DNA of 64,000 nucleotides, taken from Anaeromicrobium sediminis (lineage in GTDB: Bacteria; Bacillota; Clostridia; Peptostreptococcales; Thermotaleaceae). The stretch covers positions 90,113 to 154,112 of the forward strand of contig NZ_NIBG01000008.1 of the NCBI RefSeq assembly GCF_002270055.1, given 5' to 3'. Positions 45,237 through 55,337 of this stretch are shown in pieces (position 1 is the first letter of the stretch; every line of letters starts with the position of its first letter). The position numbers and the translations under genes are program-made. Under the pieces are notes generated by a model, which did not search any database, was not told the DNA's origin, and saw nothing but the letters and a program-made list of their open reading frames with translations.

Positions 45237-45848
45237 TTACTTTATCTTTAAAATAGGTGATATTTTCTTATATATTACTAAAGTTACAGCTGATACTAAA
45301 GTTCCTTTTATCAAATTGAATGGAACTACAGCATATAATATTAAGGATTTTAAATCTACCACATATTTATTAGCTGCCCTACTCATGTCTATTATGGCAT
45401 TTATAGGCATGAAGTTTGAGTAAAAGGGAATTAATATAAAGTAATTAGCTAAGGCTCCTACAATTGCCATAGTTAAAGTTCCCGCAGCCATTCCCATTAA
45501 TGCGCCCTTTCTATTTCTATTATTCTTGTAAACCATACTAGCTGGTACTATTAAAGATATTCCAATTAAAAAGTTTGCTAATTCTCCAACGCCTCCAGTA
45601 GATGACTTTGTAATTAAATTAAGTAAGTTCTTAATAAGTTCAATTAAAACTCCCGCCATAGGCCCTAGTGATAAGGCTCCTATTAAAGCTGGTAAATCGC
45701 TCAAATCAATTTTTAAAAACTCTGGAAAGAAAAACAGTGGCAATTCTAATAACATTAGTACATAAGAAAAAACTGATAATACTGCTATTTTAGTCATTAC
45801 ATGAGTTTTTCCTAAAGTACCTCCATTAATAGTACTAGTTTTATTCAT
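45237..45848 (-). CDS. ribU: Riboflavin ECF transporter S component
   Basis: A 203-residue membrane protein with about five or six helices: MTKIAVLSVFSYVLMLLELP, EFLKIDLSDLPALIGALSLGPMAGV (in part) and ELIKNLLNLI, all typical of RibU. Imports riboflavin with the shared ECF ATPase module, not encoded here. The FMN riboswitch immediately upstream confirms the substrate class and shuts expression when FMN is plentiful. Confidence 0.95.
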   Translation of the reverse strand: MNKTSTINGGTLGKTHVMTKIAVLSVFSYVLMLLELPLFFFPEFLKIDLSDLPALIGALSLGPMAGVLIELIKNLLNLITKSSTGGVGELANFLIGISLIVPASMVYKNNRNRKGALMGMAAGTLTMAIVGALANYFILIPFYSNFMPINAIIDMSRAANKYVVDLKSLILYAVVPFNLIKGTLVSAVTLVIYKKISPILKIK

Positions 45849-45897
45849 ATATACTCCTCCTTAGATAGGTAATTCCATAGTCAGGCACATTCTAAAA

Positions 45898-46068
45898 ATA
45901 AAAATGCCCGAAGCATAATACACTTCGGGCATGAAAAAGTCACAAATAAACCTTCTTCTACCATCCAGACTTTACTGTCGGTACTGGAATTACACCAGTT
46001 CAACCATAATAATATTATGGTTCGCGGACTTTTACCGCCGGTCGGGAATTTCACCCTGCCCCGAAGAA
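45898..46068 (-). ncRNA. FMN riboswitch (RFN element) with terminator
   Basis: Minus strand CTTCGGGGCAGGGTGAAATT, CCCGACCGGCGGTAAAAGTC, CGCGA and GAACTGGTGTAATTCCAGTA with CCGACAGTAAAGTCTGGATG, then GAAGAAG: the complete conserved RFN fold. A terminator GCCCGAAG / CTTCGGGC plus TTTTT (45900-45933) lies between aptamer and ribU. Its 5' arm can also pair with the aptamer's CTTCGGGGC, giving the on/off choice. Confidence 0.97.
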
Positions 46069-46127
46069 TACCTAATTTTTAATATTATATTTAATTAATT
46101 ACATTATATATTAATTTATTTAATTAT

Positions 46128-46586
46128 TCAACATATATCTAATTCTTCTGCTAAAGATAGCTTAGTATACTTACAAATTAAATATGTAACTAAAAGAAAT
46201 ATTTCATGGGGTAGAGCATATTTTATCTTCTCCCAGTCTGAATAAAACAAGTGATTTATTTTTACTTTCAGAAAAATTAGTACAGAACTCTCTATAATAT
46301 ATATGGCTATCACAGGTATTAACACTGCCCATATGGCTTTTTTATATGATATACCTAAAACAAAATATATTGAGCATATATATACACCTATAACCACAGG
46401 AATATGGGTAGGAAACGGTACATATTTTCTTATTATAATTAAGCTTATGGATTGTGCTATGACCAAAAATACGAGCTTATTCCATTTTTGATTTCCTTCA
46501 TTTACCAAATATAACCCACTTAAAAGTATTAATATGTTTTCTGGAATTATGATAAAGAGTATAGTTTTTAATGAAATTATATCCAT
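46128..46586 (-). CDS. Small multi-helix membrane protein, orphan sensor-domain-like
   Basis: 152 residues from the ATG at 46586 (AAGGA upstream). Five or six hydrophobic segments (ILFIIIPENILILLSGLYLV, KLVFLVIAQSISLIII, HIPVVIGVYICSIYFVLGI, IWAVLIPVIAIYIIESSVLI), ending in a short charged tail. The pattern resembles the membrane sensor module of AgrC/Spo0B-type histidine kinases, but no kinase domain follows. Either an orphan module or a truncated gene; function unknown. 3' of it on the same strand is the FMN riboswitch. Confidence 0.65.
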   Translation of the reverse strand: MDIISLKTILFIIIPENILILLSGLYLVNEGNQKWNKLVFLVIAQSISLIIIRKYVPFPTHIPVVIGVYICSIYFVLGISYKKAIWAVLIPVIAIYIIESSVLIFLKVKINHLFYSDWEKIKYALPHEIFLLVTYLICKYTKLSLAEELDIC

Positions 46587-46780
46587 GTATCCTTCTTCTC
46601 CCCCTTTAATTAAACATCCCCAACTACTTAGACTATTTATAATATTCAAAAGTTCCCCTGTTTAACACTTTCATCTTGAATTTTATATAATTCCTCTTTA
46701 TTAACATAATTCCTTCCTATAGTATTCTTATTTAATATAAATTTAAGATTTGTATATATGTTAATTAAAATGTATCAAAA

Positions 46781-46813
46781 AAAGTACCAGCATATAACAA
46801 TTGCTGGTACTTT
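46781..46813 (-). terminator. Terminator of tex
   Basis: Stem AAAGTACCAGCA / TGCTGGTACTTT followed by TTTTGATAC on the minus strand. Confidence 0.85.
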
Positions 46814-46819
46814 CTTATT

Positions 46820-48973
46820 CTATTTTATTCCCTTCATGGTTAAACTAATTCTTCCCTTTTTTAAATCTATATCTATAATCTTTACTTTAACAGCATCTCC
46901 TACAGCTACTATATCCATAGGATTTTTTACGAATTTGTCACTTAGTTGAGATATATGAACTAGACCATCTTGCTTTACTCCAATATCTACAAAGGCACCA
47001 AAGTCTACCACGTTTCTAACCGTACCTGTAAGCTCCATATCCACCTTCAAATCTTCCATCTTAAGAACATCACTTCTGAATACAGGCTTTGGCATTTCCT
47101 CTCTTATATCGCGGCCTGGCTTCTTTAGTTCTCCTATTATATCTACTAGGGTAGGTACTCCTATTTCTAACTCATCTGCTATAGTTTTAATGTCACCATA
47201 TTTTTCTTTTATTCTATCTTCTATATCAGACATATGGCCATTTTTTATGTCTTCATTTGTATAGGATAAATCACTAAGTAATTTTAATACTACTTTGTAG
47301 GACTCTGGATGAACTGCTGTATTATCCAGTGAATTTTTCCCATCTGAAATTCTTAAGAAACCTGCACATTGTTCAAATGCTTTATTACCAAGCCTCTTAA
47401 CCTTTTTAATCTCTTTTCTATCTGTGAATTTTCCGTTTTCCTCTCTGTATGCCACTATATTTTTAGCAATAGATTTGTTTATACCAGATACATATTCAAG
47501 TAAGGCTGGAGTTGCAATATTTAAATCTACACCTACTGTATTTACGCAATCTTCTACTACACCTGTTAAAGCATCCCCTAACTTACTTTGATTTAGGTCA
47601 TGTTGATATTGTCCTACTCCTATACTCTTTGGATCTATTTTAACTAATTCAGCCAGTGGGTCTTGAAGTCTACGTCCTATAGATATGGCTCCACGTATGG
47701 ATACATTCACATCTGGATATTCTTCTGCTGCAAGCTTAGATGCTGAATATACAGAAGCTCCTGCCTCACTTACTATAGTGTAATATACAGTTTTATCTAT
47801 CTCTGATAACATATCTGCCACTAGCATTTCCGTTTCACGAGATGCAGTACCATTACCTATAGGAATAACATCTATATCATATTTATCTATTAATTCTTTT
47901 AATACCTTTTTAGATTTTTCCACTTCATTTTGTGGTGCATTAGGATAGATAGTTGTATACTCTAACAATTTACCCGTATCATCTAATACTGAAATCTTAC
48001 ATCCCGTCCTATAACTTGGGTCTATGGCCAAAACTCTAACGTTCTTTACTGGAGGAACCATAAGAAGGGGCTTAGTATTCTTAGCAAATACCTTTATGGC
48101 TTCATCTTCTGCCCTCTCCGTAAGCATATTTCTAATTTCCCTTTCTATGGATGGAGAAATCAATCTTTTATATGCATCTCCAATTACTTCCTTTAATATA
48201 TTTTCATGTTTTTTATTTGCATTGGTTACAACACTTTTTTCTAATAACTCTATTATTTCTTCATCAGGGCTAATTATTTTTACCTTTAGAGCCTTTTCCT
48301 TTTCACCTCTATTTATGGCAAGTATTCTATGATTTGGAATAGTCTTTACCTTTTCCACATACTCTTTATACATTTCATATACATTATCTTCTTCTGTTTC
48401 TAGTCCTGTTGATTGTATGCTCCCCTTTTGTACATTTAGATTTCTTATTTTTTCCCTGTAAGTTGCAGTATCAGATATGGTTTCTGCTATTATATCCATG
48501 GCACCCTTTATGGCATCCTCTACTGTACCTACTTCCTTCTCTTCATCTATATATTTTTTAGCTTCACTTTCTAAATCATCCATAATGCCCTTTAGTATGT
48601 CTAAGGCAAAGGGTTCTAATCCCTTTTCTTTTGCTATGGTAGCACGAGTTCTTCTCTTTTGTTGATATGGTCTATATAAATCTTCCACCTTTTGCAATAC
48701 TTTAGCCTTTAATATTTTATCCTTTAATTCTTCCGTAAGCTTTCCTTGTTCTTCTATAATTCTTATTACTTCTTCTTTTCTTTTTTCTAAGTTTCTAAGA
48801 TAGGTTAATCTATCGTTAAGTTCACGAAGTATTACGTCACTAAGTCCCCCTGTTACTTCTTTTCTATATCTAGCTATAAATGGAACTGTGCACCCTTCGT
48901 CTATTAGGTTTATAGTACTTTCTATTTGTTTCCTACTTATGTTAAATTCCTTTGATAAAATATCTATTATCAT
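46820..48973 (-). CDS. tex: RNA-binding transcription accessory protein Tex
   Basis: A 717-residue Tex/YhgF. N-terminal VPFIARYRKEVTGGLSDVIL, YqgF-like core (VLAIDPSYRTGCKISVLD, IPIGNGTASRETE), helix-hairpin-helix (YVSGINKSIAKNIVAYREEN) and a C-terminal S1 domain at about 645-715 (GTVRNVVDFGAFVDIGVKQD, GLVHISQLSDKFV). A conserved housekeeping nucleic-acid-binding protein. Follows prfB with a 12-bp gap on the same strand. Confidence 0.96.
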   Translation of the reverse strand: MIIDILSKEFNISRKQIESTINLIDEGCTVPFIARYRKEVTGGLSDVILRELNDRLTYLRNLEKRKEEVIRIIEEQGKLTEELKDKILKAKVLQKVEDLYRPYQQKRRTRATIAKEKGLEPFALDILKGIMDDLESEAKKYIDEEKEVGTVEDAIKGAMDIIAETISDTATYREKIRNLNVQKGSIQSTGLETEEDNVYEMYKEYVEKVKTIPNHRILAINRGEKEKALKVKIISPDEEIIELLEKSVVTNANKKHENILKEVIGDAYKRLISPSIEREIRNMLTERAEDEAIKVFAKNTKPLLMVPPVKNVRVLAIDPSYRTGCKISVLDDTGKLLEYTTIYPNAPQNEVEKSKKVLKELIDKYDIDVIPIGNGTASRETEMLVADMLSEIDKTVYYTIVSEAGASVYSASKLAAEEYPDVNVSIRGAISIGRRLQDPLAELVKIDPKSIGVGQYQHDLNQSKLGDALTGVVEDCVNTVGVDLNIATPALLEYVSGINKSIAKNIVAYREENGKFTDRKEIKKVKRLGNKAFEQCAGFLRISDGKNSLDNTAVHPESYKVVLKLLSDLSYTNEDIKNGHMSDIEDRIKEKYGDIKTIADELEIGVPTLVDIIGELKKPGRDIREEMPKPVFRSDVLKMEDLKVDMELTGTVRNVVDFGAFVDIGVKQDGLVHISQLSDKFVKNPMDIVAVGDAVKVKIIDIDLKKGRISLTMKGIK

Positions 48974-48985
48974 TAGTATCTCCCC

Positions 48986-50096
48986 CTATTTTTGACCCTT
49001 TTTCCATTTTAGATATTCATTTATATAAAGGTCTATATTTCCGTCCATAACAGAACCCACATTTCCTATTTCCGCATTAGTTCTGTGATCCTTAACTAGA
49101 TTATATGGATTAAATACATAGGACCTTATTTGGCTTCCCCAGGCAATCTGACTATAATCTCCCTTTATATCTTCTATTTTCTCTTTGTTCTCCGCTTCCT
49201 TTAATTCAATAAGCTTTGACATTAACATTTTCATGGCCACATCTCTATTCATATGCTGGGATCTTTCATTTTGACATTGAACTACAACCCCTGTAGGAAT
49301 ATGGGTTATACGTACTGCTGAATCTGTTGTATTAACATGCTGTCCTCCAGCTCCCCCTGCCCTATAAGTATCTATCTTCAAATCCACAGGATTAATATTC
49401 ACATTCACATTTTCATCTATTTCTGGCATTATATCTATAGATGCAAAGGAGGTATGCCTCTTTCCAGAAGAATCAAATGGTGAGATTCTAACTAGTCTGT
49501 GTACTCCCTTTTCACCTTTTAAATACCCGTAGGCATTCTCTCCTTTTATAAGAAGAGTAACACTTTTAACTCCTGCCTCCGTGTCTCTTATTAAGTCTAG
49601 CGTTTTCACTTTAAACCCTCTTTTATCACACCATCTTAAATACATTCTAAGAAGCATTTCTGCCCAGTCTTGAGCATCTAATCCCCCTGCTCCTGCATGG
49701 ATAGATAGTATGGCATTATTTTTATCGTATTCTCCTGATAAAAGGGTCTCTATTCTAAGCTTCTCTATATTTTCACTTAAATCCTTTAATTCTAACTTTA
49801 TCTCTTTGTCTAAGGATTCATCATTTTCTTCCACTGCCATATCTAGTAAAATTTCTATTTCCTCATGCTTTTCCTCTAAATTATTAAAGGCTTCTATCTT
49901 ATCCTTTAATGCCTTACTTTTTTGGAGTATGGTTTGAGCCTTACTAGAGTCATTCCAAAAGTCCTCTTGCATAGTCTTTTTCTCTAATTCTTCTAACTCC
50001 TTTTGTAATCTATCCGTGTCAAAGAGACACCCCAAGATTCTGTATTTTTTCATCCATGTTTCTTAGTTTTTGCTTATATTCTTGAATATTTAACAT
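48986..50096 (-). CDS. prfB: Peptide chain release factor 2, programmed +1 frameshift
   Basis: RF2 reads UGA and UAA stop codons. The body (about 350 residues) has AGGAGGQHVNTTDSAVRITH with the catalytic GGQ, and SPFDSSGKRHTSFAS; the tripeptide-anticodon region is the RF2 type. Translation starts at the ATG at 50096 (MLNIQEYKQKLRN) and reaches an in-frame UGA at 50021-50019 in CTT-TGA-C. The SD-like GGGG a few bases earlier and the CUUUGAC slippery site are the classic autoregulatory RF2 frameshift. Frame changes there to continue LDTDRLQKELEELEKK. Confidence 0.96.
50018..50040 (-). promoter_or_regulatory. RF2 frameshift signal
   Basis: CTTGGGGTGTCTCTTTGACA: internal SD-like GGGG, CUU slippery codon, UGA stop followed by C. 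Low RF2 favours the +1 shift, so RF2 controls its own synthesis. Confidence 0.93.
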
Positions 50097-50117
50097 ATTT
50101 CACCATCCCTATATATG

Positions 50118-50152
50118 TATTTAACGCTAAACAAATCGTTTAGCGTTAAAAT
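50118..50152 (-). terminator. Hairpin after secA
   Basis: Perfect 13-base stem TTTAACGCTAAAC / GTTTAGCGTTAAA with a five-base loop between secA and prfB. The following DNA is only weakly T-rich, so it may be a partial terminator. Confidence 0.6.
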
Positions 50153-50164
50153 ATTTTAATGAAA

Positions 50165-52855
50165 TTATTTGCTACCACAGCATCTCTTATATTTCTTTCC
50201 ACTACCACATGGGCAAAGTTCATTTCTACCAGTTCTTTGGCCCTTTCTTATGGTTCCTATAGTATTAGAATCTGGGCTGTTAGTTCCACTGATTATGGCC
50301 ACTTGCTTTCTTTCCGTATTTGTCTCTGTAGTTACATTAAATAGATATTTTAAAGTTTCCTCTTGAATAGCTCCAATCATTTCTTCAAACATGCTAAAAC
50401 CTTCATTTTGATAAGCACGAACTGGATCCTCTTGTCCATAAGCTCTAAGACCAATACCTTGTCTCAACTGATCCATAGCATCTATGTGATCCATCCATCT
50501 TGTATCTACTACTCTAAGCATTACCATTCGCTCAAGTTCTCTCATTCTTTCAGAGCCAACTTCATTTTCCTTCTCTTCATATAAGTTCTTACCGATTTCT
50601 ATTATTTTATTGTTAAGACTTTCTATAGTTAATTTTTCTACATTATCAAACTCAAGACTATCCTTTGGTAAGAATATATTTCTTAAGTTTTCTTTAAGTC
50701 CTTTTAAATTCCATTGTTCTGGATATTGTTCTCCAGCAGTATAAGAATTAACAGCACTCTCTACTACAGAATTTAACATGTTCATTATTTCGCCTTTTAG
50801 GTCTTCCCCTTCTAACACGCTTTTTCTTTCTTTATATATTACATCCCTTTGTTTGTTCATGACATCATCATATTGTAGTACATGTTTACGAATACTAAAG
50901 TTTCTTCCTTCAACTCTCTTTTGAGCACCTTCTATAGATTTACTAAGAATTCTAGCTTCTAAAGGTTCATCCTCTTCCATTCCTAATTTATCTACTACTC
51001 CTTGAATTCTTTCACTTCCAAATAGTCTCATTAAATCATCTTCTAATGATATATAGAATTGAGAAGCACCTGGATCTCCTTGACGTCCAGAACGTCCTCT
51101 TAGCTGATTATCTATTCTTCGTGATTCGTGTCTTTCTGTACCTATTATATAAAGACCACCAGCATTAAACACCTTCTCATATTCCTTATCCGTATGCTCT
51201 TTATATTTATCATGTAATTTATTATATGTTTCGCGAGCTTTTATAATCTCCTCATCTTCAGTTGGAGCAAAACTAGTACTCATGGATATTAGATAATCTG
51301 AATACCCCATTTTCTCCATTTCATTTTTAGCCATAAACTCTGGATTTCCACCTAATTTAATATCCGTTCCACGACCTGCCATATTAGTAGCTATAGTTAC
51401 TGCTCCAAAATGACCTGCTTCAGCTACGATTTCAGCTTCTCTTTCATGTTGTTTAGCATTTAATACTTCATGCTTTATTCCACGCTTTTTAAGTAATTTA
51501 CTTATAAGCTCAGAATCTGATATGGATATGGTACCAACCAAAACAGGCTGACCAATTTTATTTCTTTCCTCTATTGTATTTATTACAGCATTTAGTTTAG
51601 CCATTTTAGACTTATATATAACATCAGATAAATCTTCACGGGCTATAGGTTTATTTGTAGGCACAACTACAACGTCCATGTTGTATATGTGTTTAAATTC
51701 TTCTTCTTCCGTCTTAGCAGTACCTGTCATACCTGATAATTTATTGTACATTCTAAAGTAGTTTTGCAGTGTAATAGTTGCTAAGGTCTTAGATTCCCTT
51801 TGTACCCTCATGCCTTCCTTTGCTTCTATGGCTTGGTGAAGACCTTCACTAAATCTTCTACCAAACATAAGTCTTCCCGTAAACTCATCTACAATTACTA
51901 CTTCTCCATCCTTTACTACATAGTCCTTATCTCTCTCCATAGTAGTATGGGCCTTTAGAGCTTGATTAATATGATGAGATAATTGAATGTGTTCAGGATC
52001 TGCTAAGTTATCTATTTTAAAATAATCTTCAGCCTTCTTTACAGCTGATCTTCCTTCTTCCTCATCATCTGTTAATACTACAGTACCTTCCTTTTCATCT
52101 ACGGTGTAATCTATATCTGCTTTTAATGTTCTAACAAATCTATCTGCATCTAAATATAACTTTGTGGATTTTTCTCCTGCACCAGATATGATAAGTGGGG
52201 TTCTAGCCTCATCCACAAGGATGGAATCCACCTCGTCTACTATAGCAAAGTTAAGTTCCCTTTGAACCATTTCAGATTTATAGGTAACCATATTGTCCCT
52301 TAAATAATCAAAACCAAATTCATTATTTGTACCATAAGTTATATCTGCATTATATGCAGCACGTCTTTCCTCATTATCCATTCCATGAACTATACAATCC
52401 ACAGTTAAACCTAGGAAACTATAAACCTTACTCATCCACTGCATATCACGCTTAGCTAAATAATCATTTACTGTAACTACATGGACCCCTTTACCTGTTA
52501 GGGCATTTAAATATACTGGTGCTGTAGCCACTAAGGTCTTACCTTCCCCAGTTTTCATTTCAGATATACGACCTTGATGTATGGCTATACCCCCAAGTAA
52601 TTGAACCCTATAATGACGCATACCTAAAGATCTTACTGCCCCTTCCCTTACTACGGCAAAGGCTTCTGGTAATATATCATCTAGGGTTTCTCCCTTATTT
52701 AATCTCTCTTTAAACTCAATTGTTTTATTTCTCAATTCTTCATCTGAAAGCTTCTGCATTTCAGGTTCTAATTTATCTATCTTATCTACAGTTTTATATA
52801 ATTTTTTAACTTCCTTCTCATTAAATCGTCCTAATATTTTATCAAAAAAACCCAT
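50165..52855 (-). CDS. secA: Preprotein translocase ATPase SecA
   Basis: About 896 residues from the ATG at 52855 (AGAGG nine bases upstream). Walker [21 protein letters not shown], Walker [21 protein letters not shown], helicase-like [20 protein letters not shown] and [13 protein letters not shown]. The C-terminus ends in a zinc-binding SEC-C motif [13 protein letters not shown], which contacts SecB/ribosomes. Drives secretion through SecYEG. Directly upstream of prfB, a common order in Firmicutes. Confidence 0.98.
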   Translation of the reverse strand: MGFFDKILGRFNEKEVKKLYKTVDKIDKLEPEMQKLSDEELRNKTIEFKERLNKGETLDDILPEAFAVVREGAVRSLGMRHYRVQLLGGIAIHQGRISEMKTGEGKTLVATAPVYLNALTGKGVHVVTVNDYLAKRDMQWMSKVYSFLGLTVDCIVHGMDNEERRAAYNADITYGTNNEFGFDYLRDNMVTYKSEMVQRELNFAIVDEVDSILVDEARTPLIISGAGEKSTKLYLDADRFVRTLKADIDYTVDEKEGTVVLTDDEEEGRSAVKKAEDYFKIDNLADPEHIQLSHHINQALKAHTTMERDKDYVVKDGEVVIVDEFTGRLMFGRRFSEGLHQAIEAKEGMRVQRESKTLATITLQNYFRMYNKLSGMTGTAKTEEEEFKHIYNMDVVVVPTNKPIAREDLSDVIYKSKMAKLNAVINTIEERNKIGQPVLVGTISISDSELISKLLKKRGIKHEVLNAKQHEREAEIVAEAGHFGAVTIATNMAGRGTDIKLGGNPEFMAKNEMEKMGYSDYLISMSTSFAPTEDEEIIKARETYNKLHDKYKEHTDKEYEKVFNAGGLYIIGTERHESRRIDNQLRGRSGRQGDPGASQFYISLEDDLMRLFGSERIQGVVDKLGMEEDEPLEARILSKSIEGAQKRVEGRNFSIRKHVLQYDDVMNKQRDVIYKERKSVLEGEDLKGEIMNMLNSVVESAVNSYTAGEQYPEQWNLKGLKENLRNIFLPKDSLEFDNVEKLTIESLNNKIIEIGKNLYEEKENEVGSERMRELERMVMLRVVDTRWMDHIDAMDQLRQGIGLRAYGQEDPVRAYQNEGFSMFEEMIGAIQEETLKYLFNVTTETNTERKQVAIISGTNSPDSNTIGTIRKGQRTGRNELCPCGSGKKYKRCCGSK

Positions 52856-53002
52856 TTGTATCATCCTCTCGATTCTTGCTTTAAACTTAATTTTAACATA
52901 TATAACTATTAATTAGAACACATATATATAACTTCATACTTAATTCACTAATTCATCACAAAATGCTCTTTAACTTATAATATTATTAGACTTTTTTATC
53001 CA

Positions 53003-53179
53003 TAAAAAATCATACTTCGTATGATTCGTTATGGAACCCTATGGTTCCCTTCGACGATTGCTAACGCAATCTGAACACCCTCCTTTAAAGAGGTAGGGGA
53101 ATTCTTCCCCCACACCCCCTTCTTTTTTTTAGTTATTCACAGTCTTCTAGACTTAAATTTTTCTAGTAACTAAAAAAGT
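53003..53179 (+). repeat. Element B copy 4 (upstream of secA)
   Basis: CATACTTCGTATG, GGAACC-CTAT-GGTTCC, GATTGC-TAAC-GCAATC, CTTTAAAG and GGGGAATTCTTCCCC. The end stem has changed to TTTTTTAGTTA / TAACTAAAAAA, a compensatory swap relative to copy 2 (ACTTA/TAAGT). Confidence 0.87.
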
Positions 53180-53183
53180 TCAA

Positions 53184-53214
53184 ACAAAAGGAAGAACTTT
53201 AGTTCTTCCTTTAT
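53184..53214 (-). terminator. Terminator of the DUF5317 gene
   Basis: Stem AAAGGAAGAACT / AGTTCTTCCTTT followed by TGTTTG on the minus strand. Confidence 0.8.
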
Positions 53215-53819
53215 TTATTCCCACTATATCTAAATTTTATCATTCTACTTCTACTTGAGTAAGAATAATTATGATAATAATTGTTTAGCATTTGAGCTTG
53301 TGTAAACGCTAAAACTCCAATTGATACTAATATGTCTCCTATACTCATTATTGATGAAGATATATATGGTCTTTTAATCAAAATAAATCGTCCTAAATAT
53401 TTACTAATTCCTTCTACTTTTTCAAATTCAATATATTTAATTAAATTATTATTATTAATTTCACTAATACTTTGTATATAGTTTGTATTTTTTATTAAGT
53501 CCATGGATATGGGCATGGCATTTTTGTGTAATATTAAAGCTACCATGTTAAGGAGCATTCCTAAAGATACTATCCAGAGTGATTTTTTATCCAAGTTAAA
53601 TATTAAACATACAAGGATTAGTCCAAGGGATACTATGTATGCATAAGGAACAATATATCCACTCCAACTATAACTTCCTATAAACAGTGGTAAAAACTGA
53701 ATGAATAGGGCAAATATTATTAATGGCCACATTTTCATGTTAGTCCGTCCTATATTCCCTAATCTTCCACCTCGTAACTTTCCAATTATTATACCTAATG
53801 TGATTCCCTCTAAAAACAT
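53211..53819 (-). CDS. DUF5317-like membrane protein
   Basis: About 202 residues from the ATG at 53819 (SD GAGGTG; an in-frame GTG lies nine bases earlier). Five hydrophobic segments. The opening FLEGITLGIIIGKLRGGRLG and the later LLNMVALILHKNAMPISMD resemble the DUF5317 family of Firmicutes. No function assigned. Between hpf and secA, same strand. Confidence 0.7.
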   Translation of the reverse strand: MFLEGITLGIIIGKLRGGRLGNIGRTNMKMWPLIIFALFIQFLPLFIGSYSWSGYIVPYAYIVSLGLILVCLIFNLDKKSLWIVSLGMLLNMVALILHKNAMPISMDLIKNTNYIQSISEINNNNLIKYIEFEKVEGISKYLGRFILIKRPYISSSIMSIGDILVSIGVLAFTQAQMLNNYYHNYSYSSRSRMIKFRYSGNK

Positions 53820-53995
53820 GCGGTTCACCTCATCTTAATTATAAAAGTCTGATTTTTTTAATAATATCACAAATATGACTTTTCTCCAAATTCACATTAT
53901 ATTTTGTTACTTTCTATCTATATTAATATTTCTATGTATAATCATATATATCCTTTAGAAAATATTTTTTTATTCCCTGTAATTACTATATTTAA

Positions 53996-54033
53996 AAAAG
54001 CCCTCTTATATTTATTTTATAAAAGGGCTTTAT
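53996..54033 (-). terminator. Terminator of hpf
   Basis: Stem AAAGCCCTTTTATA / TATAAGAGGGCTTT followed by TTTAAAT on the minus strand. Confidence 0.8.
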
Positions 54034-54054
54034 TTATATAATATTAAATTTTAT

Positions 54055-54582
54055 TTAAAAAGTAGGTTCTATTAGGCCATAATTTCCATCTTTTCTCTTA
54101 TAGATTACATTTACGTCATCTGTTTCAGAATTGGTAAACACATAGAAGCTATGTCCTAGCAATTCCATTTGTAGTATTGCTTCTTCTTCACCCATAGGTT
54201 TTATTGCGAATCTTTTAGTTTTAACAACTTTCGCATCCACATGTTTTTCCTCATATGCTGGAATATGTTCAAACTTTATATGATTATGTCCTCTGTATTT
54301 TTTTTCTAACCTAGTTTTATGTTTTCTAATTTGACTATTTAATTTATCTACTGCTTTATCTATAGCAGAATACATATCATCAGTAGCTTCTTCAACTCTA
54401 AGTATAGAACCGTTAATAGGAATTGTTATTTCAATAATTTGTCTATTCTTTTGAACTCCCAATGTTACTTGCGCTTCTGTATCCTCCTTGAAGTATTTTT
54501 CGAATCTCTCTAATTTCATTTCTACTGCTGCCTTTAAAGCTGGAGTCACTACCACATTCTTTCCATTGACTTTAATTCTCAT
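54055..54582 (-). CDS. hpf: Long ribosome hibernation promoting factor
   Basis: About 175 residues from the ATG at 54582 (MRIKVNGKNVVVTPALKAAV); the longer frame to 54663 is not needed. N-terminal HPF/RaiA domain and the C-terminal dimerisation domain (KTKRFAIKPMGEEEAILQME, LLGHSFYVFTNSETDDVNVI). Long HPF pairs 70S ribosomes into 100S dimers in stationary phase. A raiA-motif RNA lies upstream on the same strand. Confidence 0.96.
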   Translation of the reverse strand: MRIKVNGKNVVVTPALKAAVEMKLERFEKYFKEDTEAQVTLGVQKNRQIIEITIPINGSILRVEEATDDMYSAIDKAVDKLNSQIRKHKTRLEKKYRGHNHIKFEHIPAYEEKHVDAKVVKTKRFAIKPMGEEEAILQMELLGHSFYVFTNSETDDVNVIYKRKDGNYGLIEPTF

Positions 54583-54893
54583 ATACTTCAGCCCCTTCCA
54601 AAATAGTAGGTAAAAGATGTTCTTAAATCTTAACCCTTTATTCTTTATATAATTAATATTCATATGATACGAATATTATTTACACTTTTTTATGTTTGGA
54701 CAAGTTTTCTTATTACATTCATACCCTTTAAGCAAAAAGATAAACATATAATTTAAAATTTTTCCAAAAGAAGCTGTAAAACTTTTTATATAATTTTAGC
54801 AGTAATATATTAAATAGTTTATATATATTTATATTATGGTAGAAAATTTATCTTATGATACTTTATTATTTTATCTTATTTAACCCATGTAAC

Positions 54894-54947
54894 TTATTCA
54901 CAGTTTTTCCACATTGTGCACATATAGAATAACTTTTTTGTGGATAA
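54894..54947. promoter_or_regulatory. DnaA-box cluster 2
   Basis: TTATTCACA (54894-54902), TTTTCCACA (54905-54913), TTGTGCACA (54914-54922) and TGTGGATAA, i.e. TTATCCACA reversed (54939-54947), in 54 bp upstream of hpf. Only the last is a perfect consensus box. Confidence 0.5.
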
Positions 54948-55054
54948 TGTTAACAACTCTGTTAATAAAGTATTAGTCCTGTTTTTTCTGTGGATATATT
55001 GTTAATTGTAGGTGGACAAGTTGATAATGTCCAATTGTTCCATTTTTTACAAAT

Positions 55055-55303
55055 AAAAAAACCTCCATATCAAAATGGAAGTTTTAACTCGCATAATCAT
55101 AGCTGACCTGGTCTTTGCCCCCACACTCGCCTGCTGGAAGGTTTGCTCCGGGTTTGCCTCACTATTACTTCTCTCAGATTTAACTGGCAGGTCTTACTTC
55201 TAAGCCGCACCATGATCAATAATTTACTTTTTAAAATTACCTTACGTGGGTCCTTTTGCCTGCGACTGGCTTGGACTTTCAACCACAGACCTACATCATG
55301 CAC
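55055..55303 (-). ncRNA. raiA-motif noncoding RNA (probable)
   Basis: A GC-richer block of about 215 nt between fliT-like and hpf, on the minus strand. It contains GTAGGTCTGTGGTTGAAAGT, AAGTAAGACCTGCCAGTTAA and GGGGGCAAAGACCAGGTCAG, and ends in a terminator (AACTTCCATTTTG / ATGGAGGTT then TTTTTTT, 55055-55088). AGACCTG / CAGGTC can pair at long range. Position directly upstream of hpf (raiA), size and own promoter fit the raiA RNA class described in Firmicutes; I cannot run the covariance model. Confidence 0.75.
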
Positions 55304-55308
55304 AATAT

Positions 55309-55337
55309 ATTATACACTCTTTTTGATAAAATATCAA
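55309..55337 (-). promoter_or_regulatory. Promoter of the raiA-type RNA
   Basis: TTGATA (55332-55337), 17-bp spacer, TATAAT (55309-55314) on the minus strand; predicted RNA start near 55302. The -35 overlaps the stop codon of the fliT-like gene. Confidence 0.75.

Noticed and set aside
49710-50366. Plus-strand open frames opposite prfB and secA.
   Set aside because: Shadows of strongly conserved minus-strand genes, without ribosome sites or protein-like composition.
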